Shown here: positions 17,514-26,261 of the stretch, piece by piece | How positions within the stretch are numbered: the first letter of the stretch is position 1 | Layout: the number at the start of each line of letters is the position of its first letter | Origin: UBA6176 sp032119375 | Lineage (GTDB): Bacteria > Verrucomicrobiota > Verrucomicrobiia > Limisphaerales > UBA9464 | Direction of reading: 5' to 3' | NCBI GenBank assembly: GCA_964430505.1 | Contig: CAYSGH010000017.1 | Span: 1 to 64,000, forward strand | Length of the DNA: 64,000 nucleotides | Notes under the pieces: generated by a model | What the model was told of the DNA's origin: nothing | What the model saw: the letters and a program-made list of their open reading frames with translations, nothing else | Databases searched by the model: none | Translations under genes and position numbers: made by a program

Positions 17514-18638
17514 TCAACGGTCCAGCACCGACCCCAGCGCGGCCAGCACCAGGTCCACGTTGCGCACCGTCGCGCCGTGCCCCATCAAGCCAATGCGCCA
17601 GGCCTTGCCGGCCATCACCCCAAGGCCCGCCCCGATTTCGATCCCGTACTCCTCCAGCAACCGCCGCCGCGTGCCCGCGTCGTCCGCGCCCTCCGGGATC
17701 CCGATGCAGTTCAACGTGTGCAAGGAGCGGCTCGGGATGTAGCGCAGGTCCATCCGTTCCAGACCAGCCTTCAGGCGTTGGTGGACGGCGGCATGTCGTG
17801 CAATCCGCGCTTCGAGACCCTCCTCCAGCACGATGGCCAGCGCCTCGCGCAGGGCGTAGGTCATGTTGATGGGCGCCGTGTGGTGGTACACCCGCGCGCC
17901 GCCGCCGGAGCCGCCGCCGGACAGGTAGTATTTCCGCAGCATCGTCACGTCGAGGTACCACGACTGGGGCTTGCTCTTGCGCGCGTCCAGGCGCGCCAAC
18001 GCGCGTTCGCCGAAGCTCACCGGCGACAGGCCCGGCGGGCAGCTCAGGCACTTCTGCGTCCCGCTGTAGATCGCGTCGATGCCCCATTTGTCCACCTTGA
18101 CCTCATGCCCGCCGAGGCTGGTCACCGCGTCCACCACCAGCATCGCCCCATGGCCATGGACGATCTCCGAGAGGCCCTCGATGGGCTGGTGCGCACCCGT
18201 GCTCGTCTCCGCCTGGACGATCCCCACCAGCTTCACGCCGGGGTTGCGGTCCAGCGCCTCCGCGATCTTCTCGTGCGGGATCGTCTCGCCCCACGGGGCC
18301 TCCACCACGTGCACCGTCGCGCCGCAGCGCTCCATCACGTCCTTCATCCGCCCTCCGAAGACACCGTTCACGCACACGATCACGGCGTCGCCCGGCTCCA
18401 CGAGGTTCGACGCGATGCACTCCATGCCCGCCATGCCCGTGCCGCTCACGGGGAACGTCAGCGCGTTTTGCGTCTGCATCACCTGGCGCAGCATCTCGCA
18501 CGTCTCGTCCATGATCGCGAGGTACTGCGGGTCCAGGTGCCCCAGGGTCGGGGCCGACAACGCCCGGAGGACTCGGTGCGGCACCGGGCTCGGACCGGGC
18601 CCCATCAGGATGCGTTCGTGCGGAAACTGCGTGTTCAT
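17514..18638 (-). CDS. Serine/alanine-glyoxylate aminotransferase family protein
   Basis: A 374-residue class V PLP aminotransferase that would convert glyoxylate to glycine using serine or alanine. It has LMGPGPSPVPHRVLRAL at the start and VSGTGMAGMECI. The AETSTGAHQPI and VVDAVTSLGGHEV segments carry the PLP-contacting Asp, and the Schiff-base lysine lies in YSGTQKCLSCPPGL. The ATG at 18638 fits the family start; the frame is open 16 codons further. It is the first gene of the glycolate operon and removes the toxic aldehyde made by GlcDEF. The amino donor cannot be told from sequence. Confidence 0.92.
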   Translation of the reverse strand: MNTQFPHERILMGPGPSPVPHRVLRALSAPTLGHLDPQYLAIMDETCEMLRQVMQTQNALTFPVSGTGMAGMECIASNLVEPGDAVIVCVNGVFGGRMKDVMERCGATVHVVEAPWGETIPHEKIAEALDRNPGVKLVGIVQAETSTGAHQPIEGLSEIVHGHGAMLVVDAVTSLGGHEVKVDKWGIDAIYSGTQKCLSCPPGLSPVSFGERALARLDARKSKPQSWYLDVTMLRKYYLSGGGSGGGARVYHHTAPINMTYALREALAIVLEEGLEARIARHAAVHQRLKAGLERMDLRYIPSRSLHTLNCIGIPEGADDAGTRRRLLEEYGIEIGAGLGVMAGKAWRIGLMGHGATVRNVDLVLAALGSVLDR

Positions 18639-18763
18639 GCGGTGGACAAGAAGAATGCTCGTGAACGAAGGAAATGTGCTGGCCACGAATTAACCCGTTC
18701 CGTGGGAGCCAAGTCCAGCGCGGCCGTTCGCCGCGACTCGCGGCGCGGGGCCTGAATCTGCGG

Positions 18764-18792
18764 TTGGCGGGCCGACCCGGCTTCCATAGGGT
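18764..18792 (+). promoter_or_regulatory. Possible sigma-70-type promoter before the oxidoreductase gene
   Basis: TTGGCG at 18764-18769 and TAGGGT at 18787-18792 are 17 bases apart and end about 35 bases before the ATG at 18827. The match to consensus is partial and the divergent region is GC-rich, so this is a weak guess. The region also must hold the promoter of the glycolate operon, which I could not place. Confidence 0.2.
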
Positions 18793-18826
18793 CCGCGCGG
18801 TTCACATTCCACAACGCATCACGTCT

Positions 18827-19984
18827 ATGGCCAAGAAACAGATTCGCATCGGTCTCATCGGCTACGGCTTCATGGGCCGTGCCCATTCCAACGCCTTCGC
18901 CAAGGTGGGTCACTTCTTCGACTCCGGTCACGAGGTCGTCCTGCAGGCGGTCTGCGCCCGGGACGCCGCCAAGGCCCAGGCCTTCGCGGACCGGTGGGGG
19001 TACCGCTCCGTGGAGACCGACTGGAAGAAGCTCATCGCACGCGACGACATCGACCTCATCGACATCGCCGTCCCCAACAACCTCCACGCCGAGATCGCCA
19101 TGGCCGCCGCGAAGGCCGGCAAGATGATCCTGTGCGAGAAGCCCCTCGCGATGAACCCGAAGGAGGCGGAGAAGATGGTTGCGGCGGTCAAGAAGGCCGG
19201 CGTCCCCAACATGGTGTGGTACAACTACCGCCGTTGCCCCGCCGTCGTCCTGGCCAAGCAGCTCATCGACGAGGGCCGTCTCGGGCGCATCTTCCATTAC
19301 CGTGCGAACTTCCTGCAGGACTGGACCATCTCCCCGGACCTCCCGCAGGGCGGCGCCGCCCTGTGGCGCCTCGACGCCAAGGCGGCCGGATCCGGCGTCA
19401 CCGGCGACCTCCTCGCCCATTGCATCGATACCGCCCTCTGGCTCAACGGCGGCATCGCCGACGTCAACGCGATGACCGAGACGTTCATCAAGGAGCGGAA
19501 GCACAACCTGACGGGCAAGGTCGAGAAGGTCTCCATCGACGACGCCTGCGCCTTCCTCTGCCATTTCAGCAACGGTTCCCTCGGGCTCTTCGAGTCCACC
19601 CGCTACGCCCGCGGCCACAAGGCCCTCTACACGCTCGAAATCAACGGCGAGCACGCCTCCATCAAGTGGGACCTGCATGACCTCCACCGCCTCCAGTGGT
19701 TTGACCACAAGGACCAGAGCAACCTCCGCGCCTGGCGTTCCATCCACGTCTCCGACGGCGACCATCCCTACCTCAAGAACTGGTGGGTCCCCGGCCTCCA
19801 GATTGGCTACGAGCACTCCTTTGTTCACCAGGTCGCCGACTTCCTCCAAGGCCTCGACTCCGGCAAGCCCGCGCGCCCCGACTTCGCCGATGGCCTCGCC
19901 ACGGACTACGTCGTCGATGCCGTCCTCAACTCGGCCAGGTCCCACAAGTGGACCAAGGTCAAGCAGGTCAAGGCCTCCAAGTAG
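18827..19984 (+). CDS. Cytosolic Gfo/Idh/MocA family oxidoreductase
   Basis: A 385-residue NAD(P)-dependent oxidoreductase without a signal peptide. Its Rossmann loop is IGLIGYGFMGRAHSNAF and the catalytic lysine motif is ILCEKPLAMNPKEAE. The C-terminal domain has GSGVTGDLLAHCIDTALWL. This branch resembles inositol dehydrogenase and sugar oxidoreductases of Verrucomicrobia. The ATG at 18827 starts exactly at the MAKKQIRIGLIG segment; the longer open frame is antisense to the aminotransferase leader. It is divergent from the glycolate operon, and a strong hairpin lies about 90 bases downstream. Substrate unknown. Confidence 0.93.
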   Translation: MAKKQIRIGLIGYGFMGRAHSNAFAKVGHFFDSGHEVVLQAVCARDAAKAQAFADRWGYRSVETDWKKLIARDDIDLIDIAVPNNLHAEIAMAAAKAGKMILCEKPLAMNPKEAEKMVAAVKKAGVPNMVWYNYRRCPAVVLAKQLIDEGRLGRIFHYRANFLQDWTISPDLPQGGAALWRLDAKAAGSGVTGDLLAHCIDTALWLNGGIADVNAMTETFIKERKHNLTGKVEKVSIDDACAFLCHFSNGSLGLFESTRYARGHKALYTLEINGEHASIKWDLHDLHRLQWFDHKDQSNLRAWRSIHVSDGDHPYLKNWWVPGLQIGYEHSFVHQVADFLQGLDSGKPARPDFADGLATDYVVDAVLNSARSHKWTKVKQVKASK

Positions 19985-20076
19985 CATCGGCGGGTGGGCC
20001 AAGCAGCGGGCCCGCCGGGAGCGCGCTCGTGTCTGGGAGTCCGGCATTCTTGCCGCCCGGCGCGACGTGTCGGGCC

Positions 20077-20101
20077 ACGCGGCGGGACGTTCCCGCCGCG
20101 T
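20077..20101 (+). terminator. Strong GC hairpin, possible terminator after the oxidoreductase gene
   Basis: A perfect 11-bp inverted repeat (ACGCGGCGGGA and TCCCGCCGCGT) with loop CGT, in the 284-base space between the oxidoreductase and moxR genes. No T-run follows, so termination would need to be Rho-assisted or the hairpin serves another purpose. Nothing else stands out in this spacer. Confidence 0.4.
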
Positions 20102-20268
20102 TGGCCGTCCGTCGCCTGCGCGCGGCCGGACGGTTCGCCCGTCACGAATGAGCACGCCGGCACCCCGCTGATGTGGCACCCTGCATGCGGATCCTTGCGG
20201 GGCGTGCGGTCCGGTTCCCGGGGAGAAGTGCGTTGCGGCGTGGGCCGGTGTGCGGCATACAGGCGCGG

Positions 20269-21258
20269 ATGAGTTCAGCAAGCGTGGCAGCGAACGCGGC
20301 GGTCCAGGAGGCGTCGGCCTTCCTGACGCCCTTGTTTTCGGAGATCAACCAGTGCGTGGTGGGGCAGCGTTACCTGCTGGAGCGCCTGGTGATTGGGTTG
20401 CTGGCGAACGGGCATGTCCTCCTGGAGGGCGTCCCGGGGCTGGCCAAGACGTTGTCGGTGAAGACGCTGGCCACGGCGCTGCATGTGCGCTTCTCGCGCA
20501 TCCAGTTCACGCCGGACATGCTGCCGGCCGACGTGGTGGGGACGCAGGTGTACAATCCCCAGTCGGGCGCGTTCACGATCCGGCGAGGCCCGGTGTTCGC
20601 AAACCTGGTGTTGGCGGACGAGATCAACCGCGCGCCGGCCAAGGTGCAGTCGGCGTTGCTGGAGGCGATGCAGGAGCGGCAGGTGACGATCGGGGAGCAG
20701 ACGTTCCTGCTGGAGGAGCCCTTCCTGGTGCTGGCGACGCAGAACCCGGTGGAGCAGGAGGGGACCTACGTGTTGCCGGAGGCCCAGGTGGACCGCTTCA
20801 TGCTGAAGCTGAAGGTCGGCTACCCGAGCCGTTCCGAGGAACGGCAGATCATGGACCTGATGGCGCGCACGGGCGGGCAGCCGTCCGCCAGCCCCGTGGT
20901 CTCTTCGGACGACATCCTTCGGGCGCGCCGGGTGTTGAACGACATCTACATGGACGACTCGGTGCGCAACTACATCGTGGACCTGGTCTGCGCCACGCGC
21001 GAGCCGAAGACCTATCGGTTGAAGCTGGACGGGATGATCCAGATGGGCGCGTCGCCCCGGGCGACGATCGCGCTGGCGTTGGCGTCGCGCGCCCATGCGT
21101 TCCTGAGGGGGCGCGGGTACGTGACGCCGCAGGACGTGAAGAGCATTGCCATGGATGTCCTGAGGCATCGCGTGACGGTCACGTACGAGGCGGAGGCGGA
21201 GGACAAGACCTCGGAGGTCATCGTGCAGCGGATCCTGGACGAGCTGCCGGTGCCGTGA
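20269..21258 (+). CDS. MoxR-family AAA+ ATPase
   Basis: A 329-residue MoxR ATPase, thought to act as a chaperone for VWA-domain partners. Walker A is GVPGLAKT, Walker B is VLADEINRAP, and sensor 1 lies in VLATQNPVEQEGTY with the adjoining LPEAQVDRF. The AAA lid follows at the C-terminus (MGASPRATIALALASRA). The ATG at 20269 is chosen because it gives the standard length; the open frame continues 32 codons upstream without homology. It is the first gene of the DUF58/DUF4381/BatABCDE operon, 21 bases before the DUF58 gene, as in other bacteria with this module. Confidence 0.95.
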   Translation: MSSASVAANAAVQEASAFLTPLFSEINQCVVGQRYLLERLVIGLLANGHVLLEGVPGLAKTLSVKTLATALHVRFSRIQFTPDMLPADVVGTQVYNPQSGAFTIRRGPVFANLVLADEINRAPAKVQSALLEAMQERQVTIGEQTFLLEEPFLVLATQNPVEQEGTYVLPEAQVDRFMLKLKVGYPSRSEERQIMDLMARTGGQPSASPVVSSDDILRARRVLNDIYMDDSVRNYIVDLVCATREPKTYRLKLDGMIQMGASPRATIALALASRAHAFLRGRGYVTPQDVKSIAMDVLRHRVTVTYEAEAEDKTSEVIVQRILDELPVP

Positions 21259-21279
21259 TCGGGCTGCGGCAGGAACGAC

Positions 21280-22296
21280 GTGCATGAGGCCCACGCAAGG
21301 CATCGCATGACGGCCGAGGAACGGCTGCGCAAGATCCGGCAGATCGAGGTCCGGACGCGTCGGCTGGTGTCCGACTCGTTGGCGGGCCAGTACCACTCCG
21401 CGTTCAAGGGCTCGGGGATGGACTTCGACGAGGTGCGCGAGTACCAGCCGGGCGACGAGGTGCGCACGATCGACTGGAACGTGACGGCGCGGATGAACCA
21501 TCCGTTCGTCAAGAAGTTCCGGGAGGAACGCGAGCTGACGTTGATGTTGCTCGTGGACCTCAGCCGATCGGGCTTGTTTGCGTCCGGGGAGGTTTCCAAG
21601 CGGGAGGTGGCGGCTTGGCTGGCCTCGATGCTGGCGTTCAGCGCGATCCGGAACCAAGACCGGGTCGGGCTGGTCTTGTTCTCGGAGGTGGTGGAGCACT
21701 ACCTGCCGCCGCGAAAGGGGCGGCGGCACGTGTTGCGGGTGGTGCGGGACATCCTGTGCCGCGAGCCGCGGTACCCGGGGACGTCCGTCAACGACGCGTT
21801 GGAGTTCGTGCGGCGCATGGCCCCGGGGCGGTCGGTGGTGGTGGTGGTGTCGGACTTCATCGCGGAAACGCGGCCCAGCATGGAGGCCATCCAGGCACAC
21901 CTGCGTCGGCGCGTGCTGAGCAGCCTGACTTTGTCGCGGGTGTCGTCGTCGTTGCTGCGACAGGTCTCGAGGGAGCACGACTTGATCGCGTTGCAGGTGG
22001 GGGACGAACGGGAGATGACGCTGCCGGGCGTTGGGCGGCTCTTGGTGGAGGATGCGGAGACCGGGGAACGGGTGGAGGTGGACACCCTGGGGGAGCGGCG
22101 GCGGGAGTCGTTCCGGATGCGTTCGGAGAAGGGGCAACAGGAGCTGACGCGGCTGTTTCGCGGGAGCGGCGTGGACGCCTTGCGGCTGGAGACGGGGCCC
22201 TCTGCAGGGGGGCGCCCCGAGGAGCAGATCATGTTGGACTACGCGCGTCAGTTGGCGGCGTTTTTTGATGCGCGCGGGAAGAGGAGGGGCCGGTGA
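21280..22296 (+). CDS. DUF58 domain protein of the Bat operon
   Basis: A 338-residue DUF58 protein with the diagnostic segment GSGMDFDEVREYQPGDEVRTI and D-W-N-V-T-A-R at about residues 50-70. It also has a degenerate VWA fold (LMLLVDLSRSGLF), which retains Asp-x-Ser-x-Ser-like metal-site spacing. In MoxR modules DUF58 proteins are probable ATPase substrates or adaptors. The GTG at 21280 is preceded by AGGA at suitable spacing; an ATG at 21307 is an equally possible start. Its last bases overlap the GTG of the DUF4381 gene (GTGA). Cytosolic or membrane-associated; no export signal. Confidence 0.92.
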   Translation: MHEAHARHRMTAEERLRKIRQIEVRTRRLVSDSLAGQYHSAFKGSGMDFDEVREYQPGDEVRTIDWNVTARMNHPFVKKFREERELTLMLLVDLSRSGLFASGEVSKREVAAWLASMLAFSAIRNQDRVGLVLFSEVVEHYLPPRKGRRHVLRVVRDILCREPRYPGTSVNDALEFVRRMAPGRSVVVVVSDFIAETRPSMEAIQAHLRRRVLSSLTLSRVSSSLLRQVSREHDLIALQVGDEREMTLPGVGRLLVEDAETGERVEVDTLGERRRESFRMRSEKGQQELTRLFRGSGVDALRLETGPSAGGRPEEQIMLDYARQLAAFFDARGKRRGR

Positions 22297-23057
22297 GGCG
22301 GCAGCGCGGGTGGCGGGCTCGGGGGTTGGCCTTGGGGTGTGCCGCGTGGATGGCGGCATGGGGGCCCACCTTGGAGGCGGCGAAGAAGACCGGCCCGGAG
22401 GCAAAGGGCCCGGCAACCCGGACGGTGCCCTTGGCTCCCGCGTCGGGCGCTTCCGTTGGAGGCGCCGGACCTGCGCCGAGCTCGGGGCAGGGGGGCACTT
22501 CGGCCCCGGTGGCGTTGAAGGCGGAGCGGCAGCGACCGGTGGAGATCCCGGACCCATGGCGATGGGTGATCCTGGGCGGGGTGGTCTTGGGGTGTGCCGG
22601 GGCGGGTTTCGCGGCGGCAGCGTGGTGGAGGCGGCGCGGGACGGAGCCTGTTCCAGCATTGCCTCCACCGGACCCGGCGACGGTGGCGAGGGCACGGATC
22701 CTTGGGGCACGCCATGGGATGGCCGACGCTCGGTGGTATGTGGGGGAGGTTTCGGATGCGGTGCGGGGGTACCTGGAGGGCCGGTTTGGCCTGAGGGCCC
22801 CGGAGCAGACAACGGAGGAGTTCCTGGCAGGGTTGGCAGGCAAGGAGTTGCCGGGGATAGGGGATTCGGCGGGCTTGGGCGAGTTTTTGGGGTGGTGCGA
22901 CCTGGTGAAGTTTGCGGGATGGAAGCCGGGGGGGCCTGAGCTGGAGGAATTGGAGCAATCGGCGCTGGGGATGGTGGAGCGGACGATGGCCGGCGCGGGG
23001 GTGACGGGGGCGACGGCGACCATGGTGGGAGGCGGGGGGACAGGAGGTGGCGCATGA
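22293..23057 (+). CDS. DUF4381-like membrane protein of the Bat operon
   Basis: A 254-residue protein that begins with a GTG overlapping the previous stop. It has a signal-peptide-like N-terminus and a Pro/Ala/Gly-rich periplasmic linker at residues 30-90. One membrane helix (VILGGVVLGCAGAGFAAAAW) follows, and a cytosolic alpha-helical region includes WYVGEVSDAVRGYLEGRFGL and QTTEEFLAGL. The order and motifs fit DUF4381, regularly found between DUF58 and BatA genes. The C-terminus is Gly/Thr-rich. The biochemical role is unknown; a tether for the MoxR/BatA complex is a reasonable guess. Confidence 0.8.
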   Translation: MRRQRGWRARGLALGCAAWMAAWGPTLEAAKKTGPEAKGPATRTVPLAPASGASVGGAGPAPSSGQGGTSAPVALKAERQRPVEIPDPWRWVILGGVVLGCAGAGFAAAAWWRRRGTEPVPALPPPDPATVARARILGARHGMADARWYVGEVSDAVRGYLEGRFGLRAPEQTTEEFLAGLAGKELPGIGDSAGLGEFLGWCDLVKFAGWKPGGPELEELEQSALGMVERTMAGAGVTGATATMVGGGGTGGGA

Positions 23058-24049
23058 GGCTGGAGTCGCCATGGTGGTTGCTGGCGTTGGCGTTGATCCC
23101 GTTGGCGGGGTGGCTGGGTCGGAGACTGGGGCGGGAGGTGGCGCTGGTGTACTCGTCGGCGTCGTTGATGAAGGGGATCACGGGGCTGACGCGGTCGCGG
23201 TCGGGTCGGTTTTTGTCGGGCTTGCGCTGGGCGGCGTTGGCGTTGCTGGTGGTGGCGTTGGCGCGGCCGCAGATGGGGGCGGGCCGGGCGCCGTTGAAGG
23301 CAAGCGGGGTGGACATCGCGGTGGCGCTGGACTTGTCGGGCTCGATGTTGGCGGAGGACTTTGAGCTGGGCGGGAGCCGGGTGAACCGGATCGAGGTGGC
23401 GAAGGACGTGCTGAAGACGTTCGTGGAGAACCGTCCGGCGGACCGGTTTGGGCTGGTGGTCTTCGCGGCGCGCTCGTACATCGCGGCGCCGCCGACGCTG
23501 GACCATGGGTTCTTGCTGCGGAACATGCGGCGGCTGGAGGCGTTGAACGAGCAAGGGACGGCGATTGGGGCGGCGTTGTCCACGGCGGTGAACCGGTTGC
23601 GGGAGTTGCCATCGAAGAGCCGGATCGTGGTGTTGATGACGGACGGTCAGAACAACGCCGGGGACATCCCGCCGTTGACGGCGGCGGACGCGGCGGCGGC
23701 GTTGGGGGTCAAGGTGTACACGATTGGGATTGGGACGCATGGGACGGCTCCGACGCCGGTGGGGGTGGATGGGTTTGGACGGAAGGTGTACCGGCAGGTG
23801 CCGGTGGACATCGACGAGGAGACGTTGAAGCAGGTGGCGGCCCGGACGGGCGGGAAGTATTACCGGGCGGACTCGACCAAGACGATGCGTTCGATCTACG
23901 CGGAGATCGACAAGATGGAGAAGACGGAGATGGAGGCGCGTCGGTTTGCGGCGTGGGAGGAGTGGATGGTGTTGATGGCATGGCCGGCCGTGGGGTTGCT
24001 GGTGTTGGAGATGGCCTTGTCCCACACGGTGTGGAGGAAGCTGCCATGA
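23054..24049 (+). CDS. batA: VWA-domain protein BatA
   Basis: A 331-residue inner-membrane protein. Hydrophobic segments lie at the N-terminus, near residue 55-75 (WAALALLVVALARPQMG) and at the C-terminus (VLMAWPAVGLLVLEMAL). They flank a periplasmic VWA domain with an intact metal site (ALDLSGSMLAEDF and LMTDGQNNAGD). Bat proteins affect aerotolerance in Bacteroides and stress or envelope phenotypes elsewhere. The ATG overlaps the end of the DUF4381 gene and the stop overlaps batB (ATGA), so all are coupled. Confidence 0.93.
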   Translation: MRLESPWWLLALALIPLAGWLGRRLGREVALVYSSASLMKGITGLTRSRSGRFLSGLRWAALALLVVALARPQMGAGRAPLKASGVDIAVALDLSGSMLAEDFELGGSRVNRIEVAKDVLKTFVENRPADRFGLVVFAARSYIAAPPTLDHGFLLRNMRRLEALNEQGTAIGAALSTAVNRLRELPSKSRIVVLMTDGQNNAGDIPPLTAADAAAALGVKVYTIGIGTHGTAPTPVGVDGFGRKVYRQVPVDIDEETLKQVAARTGGKYYRADSTKTMRSIYAEIDKMEKTEMEARRFAAWEEWMVLMAWPAVGLLVLEMALSHTVWRKLP

Positions 24050-25134
24050 AGGGGTCGGGGCTCCCATTCCTGGATCCGGCGTTCCTGTGGCTCTTGGCGG
24101 TGTTGATCCCGCTGCTGGGCTTGCTGTTGGCGTGGTCGGAGCGGCGTCGGAGGGAGGGCCTGGGAATGCTGGTGCAGGCGCGGCTGATCCCGTCGTTGAT
24201 CCCCGGCCTGCGCCCGTGGCGAAGGCGGCTGAAGCAAGGGCTGCTGCTGGCGGCGGTGGCGTTGGTTTTGCTGGGGATCGCCCGGCCGTGGTGGGGCTAC
24301 GTGGAAGAGGAAAGCCGGGGAACCGGCGTGGACGTCGTGGTGTGCATGGACGTGTCGCGCTCGATGCTGGCGTCGGACTTGAAGCCGAGCCGAATCCAGC
24401 GCGCGAAGCTGGCCGCGTTCGACCTGGCGCGGATGGCGAAGGGGGATCGTGTGGCGTTGGTGGCGTTCGCGGGCACGGCGTTCCTCCAATGCCCGCTGGC
24501 GCTGGACCCCGAGGCGTTCCGGCAATCGGTCACGGCGCTGGACACGGAGGTCATCCCGGAGGCAGGCACGACGTTGTCGGAGGCGATCAAGGAGGCGCGC
24601 CGGGCGTTTGCGGAGGACTCGGGGGCGTCCCGTGCCATCGTGGTGATCACGGATGGCGAGGACCACGAGCCGGGGGCGGTGAAGGAGGCGGAGGCGGCGC
24701 GCAAGGAGGGAATCCGGGTGTACACCGTGGGGGCAGGGTCCGCGGAGGGCGACGTCCTGCGGACGGCAGACCCTTATGGGAACCCGGTGTTCGTGCGGGA
24801 CGAGCAAGGCAACCCGGTGCGGAGCCGGTTGAACGAGGAGTTGCTGCGGCAGGTGGCGGAGGCGGGGAACGGCTTCTACGTGACGCTTCGGGACGCGCAG
24901 GCGATGCGGACGTTGTACGACCGGGGGGTTGGGACGTTGCCGAAGGGGGAGTTTGCGGGCGGTCGGGTGCGTCAGGCGAAGGAACGATTCCAGTGGCCAT
25001 TTGCCTTGGCGCTGGGGTTGGTGTTGATGGAGATGGCCTTCCCGGAGGAATGGCGTCCGCGGCGACGGGTTGCGGGCGTTGCGGGCCTGGGGCACGAATC
25101 GGGAAAGGACGCCAGCGAAGGATCGGCATCATGA
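24046..25134 (+). CDS. batB: VWA-domain protein BatB
   Basis: A 362-residue paralogue of BatA with the same plan: two N-terminal membrane segments (FLWLLAVLIPLLGLLLAW and LLLAAVALVLLGIARPWWG), then a VWA domain. The metal site reads VCMDVSRSMLASD with VITDGEDHEPG. A C-terminal hydrophobic stretch (FALALGLVLMEMAF) closes it. The start at 24046 is preferred because it overlaps the batA stop as ATGA and begins at the first membrane helix; the longer frame is antiparallel noise through batA. It probably pairs with BatA in the periplasm-facing complex. Confidence 0.93.
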   Translation: MKGSGLPFLDPAFLWLLAVLIPLLGLLLAWSERRRREGLGMLVQARLIPSLIPGLRPWRRRLKQGLLLAAVALVLLGIARPWWGYVEEESRGTGVDVVVCMDVSRSMLASDLKPSRIQRAKLAAFDLARMAKGDRVALVAFAGTAFLQCPLALDPEAFRQSVTALDTEVIPEAGTTLSEAIKEARRAFAEDSGASRAIVVITDGEDHEPGAVKEAEAARKEGIRVYTVGAGSAEGDVLRTADPYGNPVFVRDEQGNPVRSRLNEELLRQVAEAGNGFYVTLRDAQAMRTLYDRGVGTLPKGEFAGGRVRQAKERFQWPFALALGLVLMEMAFPEEWRPRRRVAGVAGLGHESGKDASEGSAS

Positions 25135-26261
25135 GGACAAGAACATGGGTCGGGGCGGTTGCTTGGACGGCGGGCATTGCGGGCCTCGTGACGGCCTTGC
25201 CATGCTGGGCGGGCCCGAGCGCGTCGGGCGCGCTGGGGCGCTTGGCCGAGGGCGACGCATCGGGCGCCCGACGCGAGTACGAGGAGTTGATCGCGAAGGC
25301 GCCCGGGGACGCGCGATTGGCCTTCAATGCCGGGGTGGCGGCGCACCAGATGGGGGATTGGGAGGCGGCCGGGCGGCATCATGAGGCGGCGTTGGCGTCG
25401 TCGGACCTTGGGCTGCAGCAACGCGCCTTCTTCGGGCTGGGCAGCGCCCGGTTCCGCCAAGGCGAGGCGGCGACGGACGGGGCGGAGAAGGCCCGGTTGT
25501 GGGAGGATGCCGTGCGCCAGTACCAGGCAGCCTTGGGGTTGAATCCGGCGGACACGGCCGCGCGCGAGAACCTCGATGTTGTCCGCGAGCAGCTGGCGCG
25601 TTTGCAGCGGGAGCAGCAGCAGGAGGACGGCAAGAAGGACTCGCCCCAGCAAGGCAAGCAAGGCACGGACAAGAAGGAAAAGGGGGATCCCCAGAAGGAC
25701 GGCAAGAAGGGGGCAGGCAAGGATTCCCAGAAGGACGACGCCGGGCCGTCGGGCGACTCGGGGCAGAAGGGTGACCAGCAGGGCGGAAAGGACGGCGGGA
25801 AGGACGGGCAAGGCCAGCCAGGAGGTGACCAGAAGGGCGGGGCATCGCGCGAACAGGGTGGACCCGAGCGCAAGGACGGTGGCAAGGAGGGCCCATCCTC
25901 CGAGGACGACCGTGGCGGGCGCATGGAGGAGAACAAGGCGAAGGACGGCAAGGAGGGTGCGCGAGGCCAGCGTGGCCAGGAGGGGAAGCAGGGTGACGGC
26001 ACGCCCCGTGCGGCGGGTCGGCCGCAAGGAGAGGGCGAGAAGGGTGGCGAGGACGGTGCGGAGGGAGCGGTCGGCGGGGGCGCGGCGGCGCAAGGCCAGC
26101 CCGGGGCCATGTCGGGCGAGGAAGGCGTGGACGGCAAGATGGCGATGCGGTTTGCGGAGCGGTTGTTGGATGCACACAAGCGGGAGGAGCGCGCGTTGAT
26201 TTGGGCGGCTCCGAGGGCGCCGTTCCAGGACGGTCGCAATGGCGGGAGGAAGACATGGTGA
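25131..26261 (+). CDS. batC: TPR protein BatC with long charged tail
   Basis: A 376-residue exported protein. It has a signal peptide (cleavage near PCWAGPS), TPR-like helices at about residues 35-165 (FNAGVAAHQMGDWEAAGRHH, AVRQYQAALGLNPADTAARE) and then some 170 residues made almost only of Lys, Gly, Asp, Gln, Glu and Ser. The last 45 residues regain order (MAMRFAERLLDAHKREERAL). BatC homologues typically have TPRs and a hydrophilic tail; this tail is long. Bat TPR proteins may scaffold the VWA partners. The ATG overlaps the batB stop, and the end overlaps batD by seven bases. Confidence 0.9.
   Translation: MRTRTWVGAVAWTAGIAGLVTALPCWAGPSASGALGRLAEGDASGARREYEELIAKAPGDARLAFNAGVAAHQMGDWEAAGRHHEAALASSDLGLQQRAFFGLGSARFRQGEAATDGAEKARLWEDAVRQYQAALGLNPADTAARENLDVVREQLARLQREQQQEDGKKDSPQQGKQGTDKKEKGDPQKDGKKGAGKDSQKDDAGPSGDSGQKGDQQGGKDGGKDGQGQPGGDQKGGASREQGGPERKDGGKEGPSSEDDRGGRMEENKAKDGKEGARGQRGQEGKQGDGTPRAAGRPQGEGEKGGEDGAEGAVGGGAAAQGQPGAMSGEEGVDGKMAMRFAERLLDAHKREERALIWAAPRAPFQDGRNGGRKTW

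Noticed and set aside
13717..18755. Two very long plus-strand frames (1038 and 903 codons)
   Set aside because: They lie opposite the glycolate operon, whose proteins carry full catalytic motifs. The antisense products are low-complexity Arg/Pro/His sequences.
20275..23583. A 1102-codon open frame on the minus strand
   Set aside because: It runs antisense through moxR, the DUF58 gene and part of batA, is rich in Arg/Pro/His and has no motif. High GC content creates such frames opposite biased codons.
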